DNA of 64,000 nt from Penium margaritaceum (Eukaryota; Streptophyta; Zygnematophyceae; Desmidiales; Peniaceae), in the NCBI GenBank assembly GCA_023375785.1, contig SZWC01000569.1:53115-117114 (forward strand). Direction: 5' to 3'. The position numbers were made by a program, and so were the translations under genes. How positions within the stretch are numbered: position 1 is the stretch's first letter; the number at the start of each line of letters is the position of its first letter. The notes under the pieces are model-generated. The model made no database searches, was not told the origin of the DNA, and was given only the letters and a program-made list of their open reading frames with translations. Positions 17,640 through 29,202 of this stretch are shown here, piece after piece.

Positions 17640-17652
17640 TTCCTCCCCCTTT
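17640..17652 (-). other. LARD-like element polypurine tract
   Basis: The minus strand reads AAAGGGGGAGGAA directly before TGTAGCG. Confidence 0.85.
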
Positions 17653-20600
17653 GCTTCGAACCATCCCAGTTTGTCTTTGCTCATGGAGGTTTGATCGTCG
17701 CGTACTTCATGATGAAAACCATGTGACAAGAAACGCAAACAAGATCACAAGTGTGAACTCTTGTCATCCGCAACACTGTTGTGTCACGTTCACGCATAAT
17801 TAGCCACACACTTGTCGGTTCTGTGATATCGGTCATTTTGCATACAACATCCTCTGTTGATCGCGTGATGCCTTGGTCCTTGCCAAGATGAGACGCATAC
17901 AATCCTTGTACGCTTTCACAAGTGTTATTGGGTCTTTAACAAATACTCATCATACGTGAGTATCTATGGCATAGTCGATGCCTTTTGGGAAGTACATTGT
18001 CAACAATGTCTTGCCAGTTTGGAAGAGAGTACATAGGATGAATTTTCCTACATTCCGTGTGGTACGTGTTCAACAAACTGTTGTGGCGACACCTCCTCCC
18101 CTTTTGCAAGGAGCGTTTCTGCGACGGATTAACCGGGCGTCCCCGCAAAAATTGTCCAGGTCCACACAACACTCCCCATGTCGTTCGGACATGATCTCTT
18201 CCGAGGGGATGTTGCCAATGTGGTACCTCCCCACAGTATTGTTAGTCCGTGCAACCCAGTATCTAGACATCAGTCCTCTCGGGTTGCAACCACGTGTTCA
18301 TGGCCATGCGAAGGTCCACTAGACCTCCTTCATTACTTGTGGGTTGGTTGGCTGAACTAAACCAGCTCCACTACGCCCATGCAACTCACATGCTAGCTTT
18401 ATCTTAGGGTTGGGAGGCACCAAGGCCCTAAGACAGGGTTACTGAGTACACTTATTTTTCCTTTCAAAGATTGCACCCATCTTTGAAGGAGACGGCATCG
18501 GTTGCCTGGCATGCATAGTTACCGTCAAATTCCATCACTGGACATAGCAATACTCCAACCTAGATGATCTTGGTCTCAATCATCATCCCCTCATTTCTGT
18601 CTGAAATGGTACCAAAGGCTGCCGCTCATGTCCCTGTTAATAGCGGGCTACTTTTGAACTAGGTTAGCTAAGATAGTCGATCTCAAGGACCATGGATTCT
18701 ATCCACGAACGAAGTATTCATCGCATGGTATTCACCAAACGGGTGTACCATGATCACAATCATTGCAGTACAAGTTGGAAGAACACCTTTCGGGTGTCAA
18801 ATCCGTGTGATTGTGATAGAACACTTCCGAATCGCATCGAGTGATCATGGAACAACGAGTTTGTAAATATTTTACGATTATGTAATTGTGTCCAAAGGTT
18901 GCATTCGAGGACCCGTCAATGGATTGTGGTTGCCAAGTTGCAACAATCCGTGTTGCTTCAATGCCTTATATTGCATACATTTGGTACTTCAACTTAATAT
19001 AGTAGTTTTCATATGCCGTATCCGAGGCACTTGTAGAGGGTATCGGCCCCATCAAAGACATCTAACAAACCACCACAATCTTTTACATCACCGTAACGAC
19101 ATCCAAAACGTGTTATACATGCATTAGGCAATGTTCATCAATGAAATCATCCCCAAAACCAAGGGGCTTGAGTCACTTCACCACGACCTTTCGCGTCAGT
19201 GAAGTAGGGTTTGACTACACCGTAGTCATTATGATCTCTCTCGGAGATTGGTTTTGTACAAACAGATTTGATAGGCAGGGCTACACCATGCCTTTGGTAT
19301 GATCAGAATCTAACCACGTGATGTTTGAAGAGCGTGACGTACACGACAAGTGTAGCATGTCATAATGCCCTCAACTTTGAGACGTCTCTCCAAACATAAA
19401 AAGAATCTGATGAGAAATATCGTTTCTCAAGGTTCATCTTGAAAAATCCTTATATCAACATTTAGTTACGACACACTGGTCATTATTTCGCCTCAATATT
19501 GATTATGGCTCGTCATGTGGTCGGTCGGACCACCACGATGTAGGTGCTAACACACTGTTAGATTAAGGCTATCGGCTTACAGATCGTCTCCACGGTCATT
19601 AGCTTTGAGCACAAAACCTAGACCTTGACGTGATCTCAACTATGTCGTAGTTGTTTGTAGAAATCTATGAGATCGTCATAGTTATCTAGAGCACCATTAG
19701 TAGAAAATGAGTATCACCTTCTCTGAGATGGATTTTCACCGAAATGTGGAAGAATTTATGTCATCGACATCGGTTTATGTACTTTTATCTATCAATGTCC
19801 ATGACATGTTCACTCGCCCAGTGATGATACAATGAAGGTGTCGCCTTCAAATTTGTTCACTTTCGACATTGAGTCGATCTTGTCATACGCCAGAGAGTGA
19901 CTCTTACAGTCTTTGACCACCGCACTACGTCGTCTTAAACCGTACAGGACCCATAGAAGAGTCTCTATCACTCGCTGGCACATTTACAACCCCCACTCAC
20001 AAGTATCCTTGTCTTTTGAACAGGGTTGTCGGTACACTGATGTACATTTCTATTGTCGGGTACATCGACTTGTATCTATCACTCACCGAGTGAGAGGGTG
20101 TCAATGCTTTTGCCACTGAGAATTTATTTAAACGTATCATCCTTGACGTTTTCAATCACGGACCGATGTTTCCATCGGCTATGAGTGATGATGCACAGAA
20201 CCTCCGAACGCTATAGATGCATCCAGTACACAATGTGTACAGGCGACGCGAAGTCAATCCTCGAGGATTGAAGCAGGCGTGCTAACACACCAGGTCTCTC
20301 TTACATCTCGTGACATATCCATGACACAGGCTATGTCATGAAATGATCGCGTTTGCCTTTGAACATTGTACCACAATGGGACGTGCGACTGTTGTAGCAC
20401 ACGTCCTGCGTCCACTAAACAACTTGTTTAGTGAAATGGTGTCGCCATTTTATCCAAAACATCAGCTGATATCATCAACTCTTTCAAATGTCACAAAACC
20501 GTTGTGATCATTCGTCCGTCCGATTTATCCATAACTGGATGTCGTGATCGACGCACGAGCAGTTAGTGGATAAGGTTTTTGTGCATGTCGTGCACGTATT

Positions 20601-21259
20601 CCACGCATGCCGTGTACCCAACTTCACGTGGTTGAAGTTCAATGGCATGAATCGCATACCACGATCCATTGAAAAGTGGGTTGACTTTGGTACTTGGTCA
20701 TGCGCCCATACCCCTTGCGGTCATGCAAGCCGTGCATATGTTGGAATTGGTGCTCAACCGACTGGGATTTTGTAGCACGTTCCATCTATGGACAGGGAGG
20801 AGTTCGTCCACCTTTAGCATGGTCCAATTTTTAGGAAATCGTCCTCGTCACACGTGATTCATGCGTAAAAAAATTGGTCTGTACTTTTTACGGAAGTACC
20901 TTCCCATATTGGTACCGGCAGGGCGAAGTTAACTCCTAGTGGTCGTCACCGTTGGTGACGATCGAGATCGCCATGTTTTTGTTACGCCGTTCGGGCATAA
21001 ATCTGATCACCATAGCCGCCCGTGATTGCTTCCGGACATGCCTGTTGATTAGCTATGTGAGGAATTTGACAGTATGACCATCCTCAACTTCGTCGACATG
21101 CCTTGCAAACGTCAAACGACGTGTTTTTGGTGCTTCAAATAACGCACTTGATGCAATTGCCCATAGAACCACCCCGTGCATAGATCGTATGCTTTTGTTT
21201 GGTGGTCTATCACAAGTTAGCTTGACGAGGTAACGAGCTGGCTAGTTCTTGCTAGTTGA
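17653..21259. other. Interior of the LARD-like element, no coding seen
   Basis: About 3.6 kb of moderately AT-rich sequence. Short ORFs on both strands lack any retroelement or host motif. I see no tandem array here. Confidence 0.5.
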
Positions 21260-22010
21260 TACAACGGGTTGCTATCGGCACCCATGCTATCATTGCAATC
21301 GGCATCTTTTAACATGTGTTGTACCATCAACACTAGCATAGTTAGTCCAACCAGAAATCATGGCCATAGTGCGTTTGACACTCGTATTAGTGGTGCATTC
21401 GACACCCATGACAAGAGTGCAGCCCGCAGTTCTTATCAATGGTGCAATCGGCGTTTAGACAACGGTGCATTTGGCACTCGTGCAATCGGTGCTTATGACA
21501 AAGGTACGTCGGCACGCGATTTTACCGCCGCACTTGGTGGTCATACATTCAACGCTCATAGGAATTGTGCGTTCGGCACTTACGTGAATGCTACAGTTGC
21601 CTTTTCCACGTTGGCCATATTCCAGGTGCAACCGGCACTTGTCAATCGACCGTCACGAATGGGTTTTCACCCTCGCATTTGTGTTTTTAGTGCGATCAGC
21701 ACTAGCGCTCTCATTATTTCAAAATCCATTCACAAATGACTTATCCAACGTTCTTGGTGCAATTGACACCCACGCGGATACACAATCTGCATTTGTTTTG
21801 GTCATACCTCTGCAGACCATGAGCAGTGCGTTCGGCACTAGCATTACGAATGCTTTCGGCATCCGTGATTAAAGTGAAACTAGCACTTCTTCACTGGTGT
21901 GTTCGACGCCGAGAAGATTTCTACAACCAGCACTTGTGCTTTTGCCCATAGTGCAATCAGCACTTACGTCAATGATGTGGTCGACGCCCGTGTAACCGTG
22001 CAATCGACAC
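21260..22010 (+). repeat. Degenerate tandem array of GTGCAATCGGCACT-like units
   Basis: Recurrent GTGCATTCGGCACT / GTGCAATCGGCACTT motifs every roughly 25-60 bp (for example near 21300, 21392, 21438, 21465, 21480, 21826, 21950). Each is itself a short imperfect inverted repeat (GTGC...GCAC). Confidence 0.65.
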
Positions 22011-22099
22011 TCATTTTGTGTTGTCTGCACATTTCGCATTGCTGCAACGAGTAGGTGAGTTGTCGAGTGGTCACAGCACGTACAGTGCTTTCTTTTTTA

Positions 22100-23190
22100 A
22101 TAAAAAAGATCGAGAACTTGTCTCGATGTACGTCACCGTTGTGGTTTTGCACCACGGTGCCGTAGTGGCTCTTTTGCGCAAAAAAAACTCTTTAGCGCAT
22201 GTATGACCCGTGTTGAGCCATGCATGGCTCTTGACGATCACCCCTTCCAGGTTTTCTCACGCAATACCCCAAACTTTGAGCTTAACTCAGAAAAATTGGC
22301 ATTGTCGCTGCTAAATTTCTCGCATGAAAACCTTTCCAAGGAAGTTCTGTTCAGGACATGGAAAACTGTTGATTTCCCTCCTTTTGTGCTTTGGAACAAA
22401 AAAAAGAAAAAAAAAATCAAAACTAGTGATTTTCGGAAGAGCTCAACCAGAGCTTTTTGATTTCTGCGTCAAAACCCATGGTCAACTTGACCGCACTCTC
22501 AGGTTTGACCACAAACGTTTTCACCGTTTTGAGTATTTCTGTAAATGTTTAGCATAGAATTCCTCAACCTGAGGACCTATGAAAAATGAACAGAATTATG
22601 GCACATCAAGTGCCGTTTTTGTTTCATGCTTGGAATCTTCCAAGAGTCACACGCTGGTGTGTTAGGAAAACTGTCGGTCTTCCCTTTTTTCCAAGAACAT
22701 GAAAACATTGAAGAAAATGGTTGAGAAACTTCTCAATGTGTTTTAGAGCCTAGGATGAGCTCCATGCCACTTTTTACAGCGGCGAACCCACGGCCAACAA
22801 GGCCAGACATCGGGTCCAACTGAGGAAATCGTCCTCGTCTCTAGTGTTGGTTGCACTTAGATATATTTAACTTTTTGGAACAAATATTTTTATTTAACCT
22901 AAATTTGGAGCTTGGTCTGAGCTTCAAATATGTTTTTACGGCGTGCAAAACAGACGCCAAACGAAGGAACCATCCTTCGTTTCATGTGGAACTGACCGGG
23001 TCCAAAACAGAAGGTATTTCGGGCAAAAGATTTAAGTGGAGTCCGTGCGATTCAATCATTCCACCTCCGACTTGTACTCCGTGTTCGTTACCAGCTGCGC
23101 CACTCGCGCACACTTTTCACTAAAGCATAAGCAATTACAACGCAGTTTGTAAGCGCATTTGCACTTGTAACGTTTGCGCTTACGGCGATT
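22100..23190. other. Interior of the LARD-like element between the two arrays
   Basis: About 1.1 kb of AT-richer sequence with poly-A/T runs and short ORFs only. No motif recognised. Confidence 0.45.
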
Positions 23191-23199
23191 CCCTACGAC

Positions 23200-24080
23200 G
23201 TAGAGGGAGGACGGAGGAAGTTTCCTGTCCTCTTTCCTTCTTGGGCCGTCGGCCTATGTGAGAGGAGGACTGAGGAGTTCATCCCGTTGCCTCCCCCTTG
23301 GGCTGTCAGGCTCATGAGGGGGGGGTGAAGAGAGGGACGCCTCCCCTCTCCCCCCCCTTGGGCCGTCACCCCACGTGAGAGCGGAAGGGGGGGTGGAGAG
23401 GGGAGGTTGTCTCCTCTCCTCCCTCTTCCCGAGGGGAGAGAGGGGAGATGTCCCCCTCTCCCCCCCCTTGGGCCATCAGCCCATGTTAGAGGGAAAGGGA
23501 GAGGGATCACCCTCTCTCCTCCCCCTTGGCGTCTATGCGCCGTCGGTGCTGTGGCCGAGTGGGAGAGGGAGGGAGAGGCTCAACCCTCTCCTCCCCCTCG
23601 GCGCTGTCGGCGCAATGGACGAGGGGGAGAGAGAGGGAGAGGCTCAACCCTCTCCTCCCCTTTGGAGTCGTCCAGGCAATGGACGAGGGGGAGAGGGGGG
23701 GAGCTCGCCCCTCTCCTCACCCTCGGCGCCGTCGGTGCCATGGATGAGGGGGAGAGGGTGGAAGTCGTCCCTCTCCTCCCCCTCGGCGCTGTCGGCGCAA
23801 TGAACGAGGGGGAGAGGGGGGTTCGCCCCTCTCCTCCCCCTCGGCGCAGTCGGTGTCATGGACGACGGAGAGAGGGGGGGAGTCGTCCCTCTCCTCTCCC
23901 TTAGGGCTGTCGACGCCCTGGACGAGGGGGAGAGAAGGCCTTCTCCTCTCCTCCCCCTTGGCGCTTTCGGCATCACGAACGAGGGGGATAAGGGGGGGCT
24001 GGCCCTCCCCTCCCCCCTCAGCGCTGTCCAAGTATGGCGGGGCAGAGCAGGTGGTTCGCCCCTCTCCTCTCCACGTGAGC
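23200..24080. repeat. Minisatellite with self-complementary units, LARD-like leader
   Basis: At least nine units of about 57-68 bp built on CCCTCTCCTCCCCCTCGGCG, CTGTCGGCGCAATG and GACGAGGGGGAGAGGGG. The pyrimidine block and the purine block are complementary, so each unit can fold into a hairpin. It sits just inside the primer site, the same position as the Copia-1 leader minisatellite. All six frames are partly open because of the repeat, not because of a gene. Confidence 0.88.
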
Positions 24081-24439
24081 ATTCTAACAACGGGGCAGTG
24101 CAGTGGGGGAGAGACACTCCCCCACCTCCCATCTCGCCTCAGCTCTCGGCTGGTCGAGCTCTCGACGAGCTCGGTCCAACATAGCCGGTCGGGCGGCGTT
24201 TGGTGACTCCATCCGCCTCATTCTTTTTTTTTGGGACATCGGGGCGCATTGAGCTCTCCCATGAGCTCGCTCTCGAGGCTGAGAGCCCTAGCTCGCACCG
24301 CCGATGGGGCGGCATTTAGACAAACAGTCCAAACATTCATGCATTTTTTGCGGTCGGGTGATGTTGTCCGTCGATGTTAAGATCCGATGTCCGAGTGTGT
24401 TTGACACTTTCCCTTTTTGTTTCTCTCGCGGAAGCTCTG

Positions 24440-24451
24440 GCTCTGATACCA
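24440..24451 (-). other. LARD-like element primer binding site
   Basis: The minus strand reads TGGTATCAGAGC just inside the 5' LTR, complementary to initiator tRNA-Met. Confidence 0.9.
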
Positions 24452-24898
24452 ACGTAACAGATGTGGTCTGTTCTACAACTAACTGCTGCACCAAAATGTA
24501 GGCCCTTAGAATAGTCATCTCCGGGGAGGGAGCGAATGGTCGCCTCAGCCATTTTGGCTGAGACGAACCGCGCTACGAATGGACATAGTCATCATAGGGC
24601 ATATTTGTAAACATGCAACCTAATCCTACTTCTTCAACGTGGCATTGCCACACTGGAAACAGGACCCTAGCATCATTCTAGGAGTGGAGGAGGACTGACA
24701 CGATGCATTTTCCATCGCGACACTCCTTTCGCCTCGAATCCGACCAAGGATTGTTTTCCAGGCTAGAGTCGAACCAGACTCTAGCCCATTATATTTTTTC
24801 AGGATTTTGGCTCCTCGAAACTTGAACCTCGAGTACCCAAAGTACCTGATAAACATTTGATGACCATTTTCAACCATAAAAATGGTCCATACGCTACA
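24452..24898 (-). repeat. LARD-like element 5' LTR
   Basis: About 447 bp, direct repeat of 17195-17639, bounded by the primer site and the GTTAC target duplicate. Confidence 0.88.
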
Positions 24899-24903
24899 GT
24901 TAC

Positions 24904-25340
24904 ACTATGGGATTTGGGTTTTATTCTTTTCTCGCCCGGACACCTATTGGGCCCTGCGGTAGCAGGGCCCGGTAGATGCTCTTTTGTCCATCACAGCATG
25001 TGCAAAATCCTTCAAACCCCTCCAAACCAACGATAAAGCCCTTAGTTTTAATGGGGGGCTTGGCAGGGTCATCAGGAGCTTGCAAGGAGGTTTCGCCGCG
25101 AAACTCCGCTTGCAAGCTTGCGATGGCCGGTGAAGCTTGAAGTCAAAATCCATGCCCAATGTGTTATATACATGAAATATACCAGGCATGCCCGTTTTCG
25201 CTCACACGACGAAAAACATGGGCACTGCTATCATTCTTTTTGTGATTATGGACATCGCCGGCTTTTTTGTTTTCAACTATGGACAGCGCGGTCTTTCCGT
25301 TTTTGACCATGGACACCGCTGCTTTGTGGGCAAAACGGTG
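24904..25340. repeat. Foldback repeat R, copy 3, right part
   Basis: Includes the hairpin GGGCCCTGC-ggta-GCAGGGCCC (24949-24970), the hairpin around 25079-25116 (CTTGCAAG...GTTTCG-ccg-CGAAAC...CTTGCAAG), and three TATGGACA(T/G)CGC units at 25240-25340 that mirror 16742-16835 in inverted orientation. Confidence 0.6.
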
Positions 25341-25369
25341 GGTATGTTACTACTCCGTCATATAAAAAA

Positions 25370-25681
25370 GCTTTACAGACAAATCGGGGTCTTCAAAAAT
25401 CAACGGCGAAGGTGCGAGAAGCATCTTTACAGATCTCGATAAACCTCGATGCTTTGAGAAGTCAACCAAAAGGTCGTAATGATTCTGTCGATGTTTCTTG
25501 GAAGTGGTCGAAACTGTCAAAACGTGTTAGAAGGAATCGTCGGAGGGGGAGGGCAGGTTGCTTAACCGCCCTCAATTGCTGGAGTGAAGATCAAGGTCTT
25601 GACGCTCGTTGGGCTATTGGTGTAATGACAGAGATGCCCACTTGTAGAGGTTAGGGACTCGTGTATGTCTTGTACATATCA
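25370..25681 (-). repeat. Gypsy E 3' LTR (partial)
   Basis: Matches 29450-29760. On the minus strand it opens TGATATGTACAAG. Its far side abuts foldback R3. Confidence 0.75.
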
Positions 25682-25692
25682 TTTCCCCCCTT
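25682..25692 (-). other. Gypsy E polypurine tract
   Basis: The minus strand reads AAGGGGGGAAA immediately before the LTR start TGATAT. Confidence 0.75.
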
Positions 25693-25782
25693 ATAGCCAC
25701 GACGTCCCGGGGCGCATACAGATGTATGCGCCCCTGGTCGGCGGCTGAGCGCATCTGCTGGGTTGGTTTTACCCAGTCGATA

Positions 25783-26230
25783 CTAAACATCGTAGTCGAA
25801 CCCGGATTTAATAAGTTCCATCCATCCGGTTTGATGTCTACTGAGGTTTGGTTGCATCTTCAAATATCTCAGTGCATGATGGTCTGTGCGTATGATGCAT
25901 CGGCATTCAAGATAGCACTGCCATGTCGTAAGTACGTGTATGACTGCTAGCATCTCCTTCTCGTGTATGGCGTACTTGAGTTCTGGTCCGTGCAACTTTC
26001 GCGATACATACGCGACCGGTTGCTCTCCGTTGCCGTGATCCTATAGGAGAACCACGCCAATGGCTCGGTTGGAGGAATCTGTAGCCATGACATAGTTGAT
26101 CGTTAGATTGGCCAATTGTAGGATTAGCGCCGAGGTCAAAGCGTTCCGCAAAGCAGTGAACGCTTCTTCTTTGTTGTCTCCCCACTGCCACTCGTTTTCT
26201 TTTTGAGTGAGGTCAGAGAGAGGTGCTAAT
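25783..26230 (-). pseudogene. Gypsy E RNase H region
   Basis: Contains GPELKYAIHEKEMLAVIHVL, TWQCYLECR, RTDHHALRYLKMQPNLSRHQ and GWMELIKSGFDYDV, typical of Ty3/gypsy RNase H. Lies directly after the reverse transcriptase in element order. Fossil copy. Confidence 0.85.
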
Positions 26231-26399
26231 ACTCGGACGTAGTCCTGTAGGAAACGTCAGTAGTAATTGTACAAGGCAAGGAAGACTTGAACGTCTCAGA
26301 CATTGGTTGGCATCGGCCGATCAGCGACTGCTGCCAATTTCTTTGGATCAATAGTGATTCATCCACCGTTGATGACGTGACAAAAAAAACTTGATCAAA

Positions 26400-26990
26400 C
26401 GACAAACAAAGTCGCACTTGAAGAGTTTTCAAACAGAATTCTATCTTTGTGTTGCTTTGAGAACTTTTCGAAGATGTCCATCATGCTCCTCCAGGGTGCG
26501 ACTGTACACCACAATGTCGTCAAGATATACCACGACAAAATAATCAAGGTACGGGTGGAAAATGCGTTTCATTGCCGCCATGAATGTCGCTAGGGCATTT
26601 GTGAGTTCAAATGACATAACCTTGAACTCAAAATTTTCGTATCGTGTTAGGTATGCCGTCTTTCCGATGTCGGCGTCTGCCACGTGGATCTGGTGATAAC
26701 CGCTGCGTAGGTCGATCTTGTTGAAAATTCAAGCTCCTCGGAGTTGGTCAAAACGTCGTCGACACGTTGGAGAGGGTAGCAGTTCTTGATGGTAGCGTTG
26801 TTCAATTCCCAATAGTCCACGCACATCCGCATATCGCAGGTTTTCAATTTCTTTAACAGTACTAGTGTGGAGTATGGTGACGTGGACTGGCGGATGAACC
26901 CTTGGTAGAGCATCTTATCGAGTTGATTCTTCAACTCGGTCAGCTCATGGACGCTCATCCCATAGGCTCCTCAAACAGTGGGTCGGCTGC
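26400..26990 (-). pseudogene. Gypsy E reverse transcriptase region
   Basis: Ty3/gypsy reverse transcriptase motifs: [58 protein letters not shown] and the catalytic box [13 protein letters not shown]. Matches the gypsy A reverse transcriptase at 43763. Fossil copy. Confidence 0.88.
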
Positions 26991-27700
26991 CCGGTTTCAG
27001 TTCGATGCGATGGTCGATGTCGCATTGAGGTGACAAGGTTTATGGGAGTTCGTCATGGAAGACGTCCGCACACCCTTGGATGAGAGGTACGAACTCCTCG
27101 GGAACCGTTGCAAACCTTGTTGATGTCGATGAGGCCGATGAGGCTGATGAGGCCGATGAGGCTGATGAGGCCGACCAGTGAGTTGCTGGCACTTCCGCTT
27201 CCTCCATTGGCACGAATTGCATGAGCCACGTGCGATCCCCTTGCCGTATACAATGCTTGGCGACATTGAGTGGTATTGGTTGGACAGGTTGTCGCCTCTT
27301 GGTTGTTGCGGTTTTCAAAGCTACTTCTGTTTCTAACGTTTCTGTCTTCCGGTCCACACACAGAATTTGTCCTTTGACGCCGTTGACTTCCACGTAGACT
27401 TCACCACTCTTCTAGTTGAACTGCAGATTGTGCTAGTATGGGAAATCGTGTCTGAGAATGATTTTGTGATCACTCATCGGACATGACCTATAGAGCCTTA
27501 CGTCCTAAAAGTCTCCCAATAGCACTTGTAGTGGTTCTCGGAGCCTCCGTACCTACAATCTTCCATCAACGGTTTTTCCTTCAAAGACCCCAGTTGCTTT
27601 CGCACCATGTCATTGCTTACACAAGTGTGAGAGGCACCTCAGTAGTGCCGGTATAATTCTGAGACTCTTGCAACCTCCAAGTTGCACTTTTAGCAGTATC
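26991..27700 (-). pseudogene. Gypsy E protease and spacer region
   Basis: Contains the segment that precedes the reverse transcriptase in this family (PEEFVPLIQGCADVFHDELP), also seen in gypsy A near 43020. Upstream lies a retropepsin-like zone (ILCVDRKTETLETEVAL region) without a clear catalytic motif. A Ser-Ala spacer is encoded by the repeat at 27119-27180. Confidence 0.6.
27119..27180 (+). repeat. (GATGAGGC[C/T])n tandem repeat in gypsy E
   Basis: About seven 9-bp units alternating GATGAGGCC and GATGAGGCT, encoding a Ser-Ala-Ser spacer on the element strand. The complementary motif expands again in gypsy D. Confidence 0.85.
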
Positions 27701-27799
27701 GCCAGTTGGTCATCCTTGTACCCCTCGTCGAACTTGGCGATCTCAAAGGCCCTCTACAGCTTTGTGAGCTGTTCAGATGGGTGATTTTTTGGCGCAAAT

Positions 27800-28900
27800 T
27801 GCTCCTTTTGGACAAGAGTTTCGCCTTTCACTCCTGCCCTTTGCCATTTCCTGACTCATTTTTCTGCGACTTCCCCCCTTTTGGCCTGATGTTTGCTTCG
27901 ATAGTTCCGAGCGATGTGTCTGATTTTCTTGCAGATGTAGGAAGTGCACGTGTCTTTTTGTTTGACGGCGTCCACTTCCATCGGAGTCGAGGAATCCCGG
28001 GACTGGCTTTTTCCATTTCCATGATAGTTATGATTCGGGGGTCGCCTGCCGTAGGATTCCTGGATCCAAGCATTGTACGCGGTGGTATCGATCCTTTCTG
28101 CTGCTGCGATCATCCGTGGTAGGTCGTTTTGGATGCTGAAGATGACGATCAATTGTTGGATGTCCTGTTTGAGGCTGATGCTGTACTGAAAACAGAGTTC
28201 GTCAGGGGCGATATCTTTGCCAACGACGATCTCTCGGAATTTCCACGTGTACTCTGCCACGCTTGACTGCTAATGAAGGCCCTTGAGTTTGTATCAAGCA
28301 TAAGAGATTTTGTTCAGCCATCCAAAGCGTGCAAGCATTGCGCGTAAGAATTTGCTCTAGTCGGTTGGTGGCGTCAGCAAGTCTTGCTATTGTGGGTTGA
28401 TGTGCTCCAAGGATAGAACGCCTACGGTTCATGATGCAAGACGGGTGCCATTGGCCGTCAATGAGGCCTTGCCAGTCTCCTGCTGTCGTTGGATGGCCTT
28501 TAGGTCGGACCACCAACTTAATGATGTACCACGCAGAAGCGCGACTGCGAGGTCAATTTTTTTCCGATCGCTGTTGACCCCAACAGTAGTGAAATATACC
28601 TCCAAGCTTGTTAGCCACATCCGAACCATTAGTCCTTTGGAAGTTGCTAGACCAAGCAGTTCAAGAGGGGCTGGAATGATCTTGGGCTCGTTTGAAAGTT
28701 GAGTGTTTCTATTGAAGAGCACCGCCTCTTGTGCAAGAGCCTCCATCAGGATGTTGCGTTGTTGGAGGAGACGGCTGTTGATTCCCTCAAGCATAGAGAC
28801 ATGGTTTGCCACTTCCTTCTTTATCTGCGCCTGTCGTCCGGTGCCACCTGCAGTTCATGCTGCTGACGTTGAGGCTCTCAAGGGGACAGCTGGTTTACCG
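27800..28900 (-). pseudogene. Gypsy E gag
   Basis: Retrotrans-gag-like core with WLTSLEVYFTTVGVNSDRKK, LAVALLRGTSLSWWSDLKAI and WKFREIVVGKDIAPDELCF. A degenerate nucleocapsid knuckle region follows (YICKKIRHIARNYRSK). The same gag core is found in gypsy A at 40620-40740. Fossil copy. Confidence 0.82.
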
Positions 28901-29202
28901 TCGTTGGATCCGTGGCCAGATTGGATGTGGAGCCGTCGGGACTGACCCAGCTGTCGCATAGCCTGCCACGCCAGAATTCGCTGTCAGTTCAGGATTTGCA
29001 TGCATAGTCACATTCTGCTCTTCCACTGCCGAAGTCGACATTAAAGACTGGCTACTGGTCGTCGGTTGCGCTCGCTTGCTTCACGCTGTAGTCTTAAAAT
29101 CTGCACAGTTTTGACGTGCGAAATGCGGTGTCGACTTGTCTGAGGTAGTCCTCCGGGTGAATAAAGTAGTCAGATGCCTCTCCAGCACCGTTGCACTCAG
29201 TG

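Larger units (their letters stand above)
17195..24898 (-). mobile_element. LARD-like LTR retrotransposon without recognisable coding
   Basis: A 7.7-kb insertion with about 445-bp LTRs at both ends, TG/CA termini, a clear initiator-tRNA-Met primer site (24440-24451) and a polypurine tract (17640-17652), all in minus orientation. The 6.8-kb interior shows no gag, protease, integrase, reverse transcriptase or RNase H motif on either strand, only ORFs under about 165 codons without family resemblance. This is the definition of a large retrotransposon derivative moved by other elements' enzymes. The interior holds two tandem-repeat arrays (21260-22010 and 23200-24080). Total decay of a coding element is the alternative, but the well-preserved LTRs (roughly 10% different by eye) argue against decay alone. 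Confidence 0.75.

Noticed and set aside
23375-24206. Several overlapping ORFs of 100-165 codons on both strands
   Set aside because: All are readings of the self-complementary minisatellite; no protein pattern beyond the repeat.
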